This document shows positions 58,759 to 64,000 of a stretch of 64,000 nucleotides of DNA, piece after piece. The stretch covers positions 99,979 through 163,978 of the forward strand of contig NZ_BAAADO010000007.1 of NCBI RefSeq assembly GCF_039522525.1, in the 5' to 3' direction. The notes beneath the pieces were generated by a model. It saw nothing but the letters and a program-made list of their open reading frames with translations. It was not told the DNA's origin and searched no databases. The stretch comes from Salinibacillus aidingensis. GTDB lineage: Bacteria; Bacillota; Bacilli; Bacillales; Alkalibacillaceae. Both the position numbers and the translations under genes were made by a program. How positions within the stretch are numbered: position 1 is the first letter of the stretch; each line of letters opens with the position of its first letter.

Positions 58759-60930
58759 TTGAAGGAAGCAACAAATGAACAAGTGATTGTTAAGGAAGTA
58801 AGCCAATCGTTGAAATTACGTGAACAGACCACTGAAAAAGTTATACATATGCTTCAGGAAGGAAATACGGTTCCCTTTATCGCCCGTTACCGTAAAGAAG
58901 CTACAGGTGGGCTGGATGAGGTTCAGATAAAAGAAATTGAAGATAAATATGAATATCAGGTACAGTTACATAATCGAAAAGAAGAAGTTATCCGGCTGAT
59001 AGATGAACAGGGAAAGCTGACAGATGAACTGAAACAGGAAATTACAAACGCCAATCAGCTTCAACGGGTAGAAGATCTTTATCGTCCGTATAAGCAGAAG
59101 AGAAGAACCCGGGCCACCATCGCTAAAGAAAAAGGTCTGGAACCATTAGCAGAACAAATCTACATGAATCAATCCGGTGTAGATATCCAGGCAGAAGCTC
59201 CGGGCTACTTTTCGGATGAATATGAACTTGCCACAGTTAAGGATGTTCTGGGCGGCGTTAATGACATTATTGCTGAATGGATTTCTGATGAACCTAAATT
59301 CAGAGAGAAAATCAGACAGGATACCTTCCAGCGGGGTTTATTGGAAACGAAGGGTAAAAATGAAGAGCAGGATGAAAAGGGAATTTATCATATGTATTAC
59401 GATTTCCAGGAATCTGTGCGTAAAATTGCCTCCCATCGTGTACTGGCTGTTAACCGGGGAGAAAAGGAGGACATTTTAAAGGTTTCCATCACTCCCCCTG
59501 AGGAACATATCCTGGCATATCTGCAGGATCAGGTGCTGGATAAGCCTAGTGTAGATGTCAAAGAAGTCCTGGTGAATGCGATACAGGATTCATACAAACG
59601 TTTGATTGGTCCATCCATTGAAAGAGAAATTCGCAATACACTAACCGAAGAAGCAGAAGAGCATGCCATTCAGATCTTTTCAAAAAACTTAAGGAACTTG
59701 CTTTTACAGCCACCGTTAAAAGGCAAAACGGTCTTAGGTGTCGATCCTGCTTACCGGACAGGCTGCAAATTAGCGGTGGTGGATGAAACAGGAAAAGCAG
59801 GGGACATTGCTGTCATGTACCCTACTCCTCCTAAGAATGATAAGGATGGCGCCGAGAAAATCTTTATGCGTATGATTGAGGCTTATCCGGTAGAGATCGT
59901 TGCGATTGGAAATGGAACAGCCTCCAGGGAAACGGAACAATTTGTAGCAGATATGATTCAGAAGCATCAGTTGGATATTTCCTATATTATTGTTAATGAA
60001 GCGGGAGCCAGTGTATATTCAGCTTCAAAGCTTGCCCGTGAAGAATTTCCGGACTTTCAAGTAGAAGAGAGAAGTGCTATTTCAATAGCAAGACGACTTC
60101 AGGATCCGTTAAGTGAGCTCGTAAAAATCGACCCGAAATCGATTGGTGTCGGTCAATACCAGCATGATGTCAGTCAAAAGAAATTAAGTGAGTCGCTTAC
60201 CTTTGTTGTTGAAACCGTTGTAAACCAGGTAGGGGTGAATGTGAATACAGCCTCGGCATCTCTTCTGCAATATGTGTCAGGATTAAACAAAACCGTAGCA
60301 AATAATATCGTTAAATATCGAGATGAAAATGGCAAGTTAAACAGCAGGAAGCAATTAAAGAAGGTTCCCCGGTTAGGGGCCAAAACCTATGAACAGGCGA
60401 TTGGCTTTCTGCGGATAACCGATGGCACAGAGCCTTTGGATGGAACACCGATTCATCCGGAGAGTTATGATCAGACAAAAGCGCTCCTGCAGCAATTAGG
60501 TTTGACTACAGATAACCTGGGTGAAGCTGATTTGGTAGATGCTTTAAATCAAATCGAAGTAAAAACAATGGCCGACGAGCTTCAAATGGGTGTACCGACA
60601 CTTCAGGATATCATTGAAGCGCTGAAAAAACCGAAACGTGACCCGCGTGATGACCTGGAGAAACCAATTCTTAAGAAAGATGTTCTTTCAATGGAGGATC
60701 TAAAGCCTGGAATGGAGCTGCAGGGAACTGTACGAAATGTAGTTGATTTTGGTGCTTTTGTAGATGTTGGAGTAAAACAGGATGGCCTAGTGCATATTTC
60801 AAAACTGTCGAATAAGTTTGTTAAAAACCCACTGGATGTTGTTGCCGTCGGAGATATTGTGACAGTCTGGGTCGATGAAGTGAATATGGACAGAGAGCGT
60901 ATTGCTCTTACCATGATTGAACCTCAGTAA
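58759..60930 (+). CDS. tex: Tex-family RNA-binding transcription accessory protein (YdcI)
   Basis: This is a 723-residue Tex protein. In order: N-terminal helical Tex domain (about 1-190) with VPFIARYRKEATGGLDEVQI, YqgF-like RNase H fold near 325-450 (VLGVDPAYRTGCKLAVVD), helix-hairpin-helix pair near 490-560 (LLQYVSGLNKTVANNIVKYR), and S1 domain near 650-720 (LQGTVRNVVDFGAFVDVGVK). It binds RNA and affects gene expression and tolerance in several bacteria. TTG 58759 follows AAGGAGGAAG. Position matches ydcI of B. subtilis. Confidence 0.94.
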   Translation: MKEATNEQVIVKEVSQSLKLREQTTEKVIHMLQEGNTVPFIARYRKEATGGLDEVQIKEIEDKYEYQVQLHNRKEEVIRLIDEQGKLTDELKQEITNANQLQRVEDLYRPYKQKRRTRATIAKEKGLEPLAEQIYMNQSGVDIQAEAPGYFSDEYELATVKDVLGGVNDIIAEWISDEPKFREKIRQDTFQRGLLETKGKNEEQDEKGIYHMYYDFQESVRKIASHRVLAVNRGEKEDILKVSITPPEEHILAYLQDQVLDKPSVDVKEVLVNAIQDSYKRLIGPSIEREIRNTLTEEAEEHAIQIFSKNLRNLLLQPPLKGKTVLGVDPAYRTGCKLAVVDETGKAGDIAVMYPTPPKNDKDGAEKIFMRMIEAYPVEIVAIGNGTASRETEQFVADMIQKHQLDISYIIVNEAGASVYSASKLAREEFPDFQVEERSAISIARRLQDPLSELVKIDPKSIGVGQYQHDVSQKKLSESLTFVVETVVNQVGVNVNTASASLLQYVSGLNKTVANNIVKYRDENGKLNSRKQLKKVPRLGAKTYEQAIGFLRITDGTEPLDGTPIHPESYDQTKALLQQLGLTTDNLGEADLVDALNQIEVKTMADELQMGVPTLQDIIEALKKPKRDPRDDLEKPILKKDVLSMEDLKPGMELQGTVRNVVDFGAFVDVGVKQDGLVHISKLSNKFVKNPLDVVAVGDIVTVWVDEVNMDRERIALTMIEPQ

Positions 60931-60943
60931 ATGGAAACACTGA

Positions 60944-61075
60944 TTATGTTTGAGATTTTTCGTTATGGACAAATCTCCGTCGATAAAAAAACCAGCATTG
61001 GTTCAGCATTTTAATTTGATAAATATCCTTTTTGCGAAAAGCGTTTTGCATTTGCTTTAAAAACCAATTCGGCAT
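60944..61075 (-). CDS. cmpA: Cortex morphogenetic protein CmpA
   Basis: This is a 43-residue minus-strand ORF starting MPNWFLKQMQNAFRKKDIYQ then IKMLNQCWFFYRRRF, which matches the CmpA pattern (MPxWLxxQMxxAFxEKDxxQIKxLNQCWxxY). In B. subtilis CmpA is made in the mother cell, localises with SpoIVA and takes part in spore-envelope quality control with ClpXP. ATG 61075 has a strong GGAGGGG. It sits between tex and ydcK exactly as in B. subtilis, convergent with tex, and indicates a spore former. Confidence 0.9.
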   Translation of the reverse strand: MPNWFLKQMQNAFRKKDIYQIKMLNQCWFFYRRRFVHNEKSQT

Positions 61076-61159
61076 AATACCCCCTCCGTATTTAATTGGT
61101 CTATTCTTATCTTATGCAAAACGACGGTTCAGGTTTATATGTATTTTATAGAATTGATA

Positions 61160-61194
61160 AAAAGCCTTCCCATGATTGGGGAGGTTTTCTTTTT
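61160..61194. terminator. Bidirectional hairpin terminator
   Basis: AGCCTTCCC pairs with GGGGAGGTT (61163-61171 with 61178-61186), with T runs on both strands. It lies upstream of cmpA and about 660 bases before sprT; which transcript it serves is unclear. Confidence 0.6.
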
Positions 61195-61255
61195 ACCTGA
61201 ATTGGTATGAGTCACTGGTTTACGGTTTACGCCGGTCATGCACACATAAGCAGCT

Positions 61256-61399
61256 TGATCACGCATGAACTGGCCGTAACACCTCTAATTCAGGTTTTGA
61301 GGGTAACCCGACAAGACTAAGAGGGGGCGGCCAGTAAATTCCTGATAAGTTCAACTAATCATCAGTGGAGAACCCCTGATGGTTAGATTCCCTTTATGA
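61256..61399 (+). repeat. R1 repeat, full copy E (divergent)
   Basis: TTGATCACGCATGA then ACTGGCCGT pairing with GCGGCCAGT. The inner arm is CCTCT opposite AGAGG where copies A, B and F have CCCCx opposite xGGGG, a compensated change. The right hairpin is shortened to ATCAG..CTGAT with GGAG loop. Tail CCCTTTATG. Confidence 0.8.
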
Positions 61400-61538
61400 T
61401 AGTAAAAGGAAGAAGGGTCCGAACCATAATTTGATGCCTGTGAACAAATCATCCAGTAATTACCATAGAAATTGAGGCTAAAAAGGTATATAATCAGTAA
61501 TTGTTGTTGAGAAGGACAAGTTTTGCCGGTACAATAGA

Positions 61539-61818
61539 TTTATCACGTATTAACTGGCCGTAATACCCCTACTTCAAGTCTTGAGGGTACCAACAAGACT
61601 AAGTGGGGGATAAATGGCCAGTAAATCCCTGATAAGTTCAACTAACAAGAAAAGCGGAGGCGACCGGTTAGGCCCGACGGCATAAGCAGAATATCCGGAG
61701 TGGCTGTATTTTGGCCATGGAGGGTATTCTGCTTATGACCGCTTGGGCCTGGGAGCCGCAGCTGGCCAAATCAGTGGGGGATGGAGAAAACCCCCACTGA
61801 TGGAAGTTTCACTTTATA
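61539..61818 (+). repeat. R1 repeat copy F, interrupted by an S element
   Basis: The left part runs TTATCACGTATTA, ACTGGCCGT/ATGGCCAGT, to TTCAACTAAC at 61646. It continues after the insertion with TCAGTGGGGG/CCCCCACTGA (from 61771) and GAAGTTTCACTTTAT. The copy is otherwise closest to copy A. Confidence 0.85.
61647..61770 (+). repeat. S element inserted in R1 copy F
   Basis: 124 bases starting AAGAAAAGCGGAGGCGACC and ending GGAGCCGCAGCTGGCC. It is the reverse complement of S unit two at 46.55-46.69 kb with few changes, including the inverted repeat ATAAGCAGAAT/ATTCTGCTTAT. It replaced or displaced only the CA of the R1 sequence CTAACCATCAG, with no clear target duplication. Confidence 0.8.
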
Positions 61819-61839
61819 TGAATAAATTGAGGTTCCATT

Positions 61840-62283
61840 ATGGATAATACCGAGCTATTGCATTTAGTGAAACAAATTTCAATAAAATACTTTAAAAAAC
61901 CCTTTCCTGACGATGCAATCTTTAATAATCGTTTGCGAACCACAGGTGGAAGGTATCTGCCTTCAAAGCGCAGGATTGAAATTAATCCTAAATATCTGCG
62001 TGAATTAGGGATAGATGAGTTAACAGGGATTATTAAACACGAACTCTGTCACTATCACTTACACATTGAAGGTAAAGGGTATCAGCATCGGGACAGAGAC
62101 TTTAGGGAATTACTTAATAAGGTCGACGCTCCCCGTCACTGCCGTGCGCTGCCTTCCAAGGAAAATGAAAAACGGCATCATTATAAATGTACGCAATGCG
62201 GGTTACTTTATAAAAGAAAACGCCAGATAAATCTTAGCAGGTATAGATGTGGAAAATGTAAGGGAAGGCTAAAAAAGGTTTAA
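61840..62283 (+). CDS. ydcK: SprT-like zinc metalloprotein (YdcK)
   Basis: This is a 147-residue SprT-family protein. The zinc motif IIKHELCHYHLHIEGKG (HExxH) lies at about residues 67-83, and the C-terminal zinc ribbon has CTQC and CGKC pairs near 117-120 and 139-142. It corresponds to YdcK. ATG 61840 follows TTGAGGT; the R1 copy F ends 20 bases before. It is the last protein gene before the tRNA cluster. Confidence 0.88.
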   Translation: MDNTELLHLVKQISIKYFKKPFPDDAIFNNRLRTTGGRYLPSKRRIEINPKYLRELGIDELTGIIKHELCHYHLHIEGKGYQHRDRDFRELLNKVDAPRHCRALPSKENEKRHHYKCTQCGLLYKRKRQINLSRYRCGKCKGRLKKV

Positions 62284-62291
62284 AAAAGATA

Positions 62292-62321
62292 TTGACGCAG
62301 GCTCCGAAAGCATGTTAAATT
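62292..62321 (+). promoter_or_regulatory. tRNA/rRNA operon promoter P1
   Basis: TTGACG (62292-62297), 18-base spacer, TAAATT (62316-62321), in an AT-rich context. First of two tandem promoters before tRNA-Asn. Confidence 0.6.
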
Positions 62322-62405
62322 ATATAAGCCTTAAACAAACAGCGTGTTCTTTTGAAACAGCGAATCCTCTTAGAAAAAAGCGAATAAAAAAGTTATAATA
62401 AGGGT

Positions 62406-62434
62406 TTGACAAAAAGAACGAAACGTTGTATTAT
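62406..62434 (+). promoter_or_regulatory. tRNA/rRNA operon promoter P2
   Basis: TTGACA (62406-62411), 17-base spacer, TATTAT (62429-62434), 39 bases before tRNA-Asn. Close to consensus. Confidence 0.8.
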
Positions 62435-62472
62435 GTTTAACGTCGTGATAATGACATTACATTTTAAAACAT

Positions 62473-62547
62473 TCCACCGTAGCTCAGTGGTAGAGCAATC
62501 GGCTGTTAACCGATCGGTCGTAGGTTCGAATCCTACCGGTGGAGCCA
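62473..62547 (+). tRNA. tRNA-Asn (GTT)
   Basis: Acceptor TCCACCG/CGGTGGA, anticodon GTT in CTGTTAACC, T-loop GGTTCGAATCC, encoded CCA. Confidence 0.97.
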
Positions 62548-62549
62548 GT

Positions 62550-62640
62550 GGAGAAGTACTCAAGTGGCTGAAGAGGCGCCCCTGCTAAGGGTGTAGGTCG
62601 CGTAAGCGGCGCGAGGGTTCAAATCCCTCCTTCTCCGCCA
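62550..62640 (+). tRNA. tRNA-Ser (GCT)
   Basis: 91-base class II tRNA with a long variable arm; acceptor GGAGAAG/CTTCTCC, anticodon GCT in CTGCTAAGG, encoded CCA. Confidence 0.97.
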
Positions 62641-62645
62641 TTTAT

Positions 62646-62717
62646 GGCCCGTTGGTCAAGTGGTTAAGACACCGCCCTTTCACGGCGGTAACACGGGTTC
62701 GAATCCCGTACGGGTCA
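62646..62717 (+). tRNA. tRNA-Glu (TTC), no encoded CCA
   Basis: Acceptor GGCCCGT/ACGGGTC, anticodon TTC in CTTTCACGG, discriminator A followed by TTT. CCA must be added after transcription. Confidence 0.96.
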
Positions 62718-62748
62718 TTTTCTCTTTTTATTGTAAATAAAGCTTATA

Positions 62749-62825
62749 GGTCCGGTAGTTCAGCTGGTTAGAATGCCTGCCTGTCACGCAGGAGGTCGCG
62801 GGTTCGAGTCCCGTCCGGACCGCCA
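62749..62825 (+). tRNA. tRNA-Asp (GTC)
   Basis: Acceptor GGTCCGG/CCGGACC, anticodon GTC in CTGTCACGC, encoded CCA. Confidence 0.97.
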
Positions 62826-62835
62826 TTATAATTGT

Positions 62836-62910
62836 TGGGCCATAGCCAAGCGGTAAGGCAACGGGTTTTGATCTCGTGATGCGCTGGTTCGAATCCAGCT
62901 GGCCCAGCCA
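62836..62910 (+). tRNA. tRNA-Gln (TTG)
   Basis: Acceptor TGGGCCA/TGGCCCA, anticodon TTG in TTTTGATC, encoded CCA. Confidence 0.97.
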
Positions 62911-62954
62911 TTTTTTATTTTGCAATAAAATAGCAGAAAGAGTTAAGACATTAC

Positions 62955-62987
62955 TAAATACGAGCCATTAGCTCAGTTGGTAGAGCA
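62955..62987 (+). pseudogene. 5' fragment of tRNA-Lys
   Basis: TAAATACGAGCCATTAGCTC AGTTGGTAGAGCA repeats exactly the leader and 5' third of the intact tRNA-Lys at 63117-63149. It then runs into 129 bases of unrelated sequence (62988-63116). It lacks anticodon and T arms and cannot be a tRNA. Confidence 0.9.
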
Positions 62988-63123
62988 CGAACGAATAGGC
63001 TTCAAAGCAACACATCAGCGTACTGATCGAGAAGCATCCAGAATCATCTTGCTGAGATTAGGACGTCGTAGATGCATAATGTACGAAGATCCTTATCAAG
63101 ACGAACCACTCAATTATAAATAC

Positions 63124-63196
63124 GAGCCATTAGCTCAGTTGGTAGAGCATCTGACTTTTAATCAGAGGGTCGGAGGTTCGAATCCTCCATGGCTCA
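63124..63196 (+). tRNA. tRNA-Lys (TTT), no encoded CCA
   Basis: Acceptor GAGCCAT/ATGGCTC, anticodon TTT in ACTTTTAAT, discriminator A followed by TCA rather than CCA. All arms are intact. It is flanked by a 5' fragment and a 3' fragment of the same tRNA. Confidence 0.95.
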
Positions 63197-63280
63197 TCAA
63201 GGAAGTTGTGGTAGGATTCTCACTTGCGGTTCCCCTTGCTTTTATTTTATAGAAGAAGGAAGTAAGGACTAGCCAAAGGC

Positions 63281-63304
63281 GTCGGAATCCTCCATGGCTC
63301 ACCA
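63281..63304 (+). pseudogene. 3' fragment of tRNA-Lys with CCA
   Basis: GTCGGAATCCTCCATGGCTC followed by ACCA is the tRNA-Lys 3' end with encoded CCA but lacking the T-loop segment GGTTCGA. It stands 84 bases after the intact tRNA-Lys. Confidence 0.85.
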
Positions 63305-63309
63305 TCCTC

Positions 63310-63394
63310 GCGGGTGTGGCGGAATTGGCAGACGCGCTAGATTTAGGATCTAGTGTCTTTCGACATGGGGGTTCGACTCCCTCCACCCGCACCA
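63310..63394 (+). tRNA. tRNA-Leu (TAG)
   Basis: 85-base class II tRNA; acceptor GCGGGTG/CACCCGC, anticodon TAG in ATTTAGGAT, encoded CCA. Confidence 0.97.
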
Positions 63395-63403
63395 TTTTAT
63401 TTT

Positions 63404-63490
<87 letters not shown>

Positions 63491-63510
63491 AAAAGATTTA
63501 AAAAAACTTC

Positions 63511-63539
63511 TTGCAAAGATATTGTGGTTGTGTTATAAT
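63511..63539 (+). promoter_or_regulatory. Internal promoter before tRNA-Arg
   Basis: TTGCAA (63511-63516), 17-base spacer, TATAAT (63534-63539), 19 bases before tRNA-Arg. Probably drives tRNA-Arg-Pro-Gly-Ile and the following rRNA operon. Confidence 0.8.
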
Positions 63540-63557
63540 AAATCTTGTCGCAAAAAA

Positions 63558-63634
<77 letters not shown>

Positions 63635-63641
63635 TTCGACC

Positions 63642-63718
63642 CGGGAAGTAGCTCAGCTTGGTAGAGCACATGGTTTGGGACCATGGGGTCGCAGGTTCGA
63701 ATCCTGTCTTCCCGACCA
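63642..63718 (+). tRNA. tRNA-Pro (TGG)
   Basis: Acceptor CGGGAAG/CTTCCCG, anticodon TGG in TTTGGGAC, encoded CCA. Confidence 0.97.
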
Positions 63719-63733
63719 GTAAAAATCAAATAT

Positions 63734-63807
63734 GCGGGTGTAGTTTAGTGGTAAAACCTCAGCCTTCCAAGCTGATGTCGTGGGTTCGATTCCCATCACC
63801 CGCTCCA
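63734..63807 (+). tRNA. tRNA-Gly (TCC)
   Basis: Acceptor GCGGGTG/CACCCGC, anticodon TCC in CTTCCAAG, discriminator T and encoded CCA. Confidence 0.97.
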
Positions 63808-63812
63808 TAATG

Positions 63813-63889
<77 letters not shown>

Positions 63890-64000
63890 TTAAAAATTAC
63901 TATTTCGAACCTTGAAAACTGAACAAAACAACCAGTACGTCAATTCGCTATTTAAATAGCATTGATTTATGAGTGACAGGAAAACTTGTTTCTCAGTAAT
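63890..64000 (+). other. Leader region of a 16S rRNA gene
   Basis: ACCTTGAAAACTGAACAAAAC near 63910 is the string usually seen in Bacillus rRNA operon leaders and spacers. A perfect palindrome GCTATTTAAATAGC lies at 63947-63960. No 16S sequence proper is reached before the window ends. Confidence 0.6.

Noticed and set aside
38845..61818. R1/S repeats as CRISPR or as insertion sequences
   Set aside because: Copies are far apart or in tandem without regular spacers, and contain no transposase frame or cas gene; no CRISPR array is seen anywhere in the window.
62977..63252. 91-codon plus-strand frame across the tRNA-Lys locus
   Set aside because: It runs through tRNA sequence (the EPLAQLVEH and GGSNPP peptides are typical tRNA translations) and is an artefact apart from the unexplained insert.

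Overview
The window is chromosomal DNA of a low-to-moderate GC member of the Bacillaceae. The clearest evidence is the block at 48.8-62.3 kb, which follows the Bacillus subtilis order ydcA (rhomboid), acpS, ydcC, alr, ndoAI-ndoA, rsbRSTUVW-sigB-rsbX, tex, cmpA, ydcK and a tRNA cluster leading to an rRNA operon. Ribosome binding sites are strong AGGAGG types, TTG and GTG starts are common, and T-box and cobalamin riboswitches are present. The dispersed AT/GC hairpin repeats suggest the halophilic Halobacillus/Virgibacillus side of the family, but that is inference only.

Layout. (1) 1-10.2 kb: branched-chain amino acid operon ilvD(partial)-T-box-ilvB-ilvN-ilvC-leuA-leuB-leuC-leuD-ilvA, the gene order known from staphylococci. 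The T-box specifier codon is CUC (Leu), and the tRNA-Leu(GAG) that reads CUC is encoded at the other end of the window. (2) 10.5-16.8 kb: prfC, a very small ORF, a cobalamin riboswitch with terminator in front of a btuFCD-type ABC transporter, and a DUF368/PopT membrane protein. (3) 16.8-23.9 kb: hisJ divergent from hisZ-hisG-hisB-hisH-hisA-hisF-hisIE-hisC. hisD is missing from its usual place. (4) 24-32.8 kb: AT-rich accessory region of small lipoproteins, membrane proteins, a Nudix hydrolase, a GNAT, a PIG-L deacetylase and several frameshifted or nonsense-broken small genes. A recurring AACGGGTGCG-type motif follows the stop codons here. (5) 32.8-48.5 kb: general metabolism and transport genes, including a Cd/Zn P-type ATPase whose first metal-binding Cys codon is an in-frame UGA. 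Others are PepF, a MOSC protein, a luciferase-like oxidoreductase, an EcsAB-like transporter, DegV and an EamA exporter. (6) 48.8-62.3 kb: the conserved ydcA-ydcK block with the MazEF-type ndoAI/ndoA pair, the complete SigB stressosome/partner-switch operon with its internal SigB promoter, tex, the 43-residue cmpA and a SprT-like gene. (7) 62.3-64.0 kb: tandem rRNA-type promoters and eleven intact tRNA genes, then the 16S leader. The tRNA-Lys locus is rearranged, and the tRNA-Leu(GAG) carries an apparently empty ICEBs1-type attachment site.

Two families of dispersed repeats run through 38-62 kb. Family R1 (about 160 bp, also a 50-57 bp deletion form) has six copies, all in the same orientation, with compensatory changes in its hairpin arms. 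Family S (about 120 bp, GC-richer) occurs as a tandem array at 46.4-46.7 kb and as an insertion inside an R1 copy at 61.6 kb.
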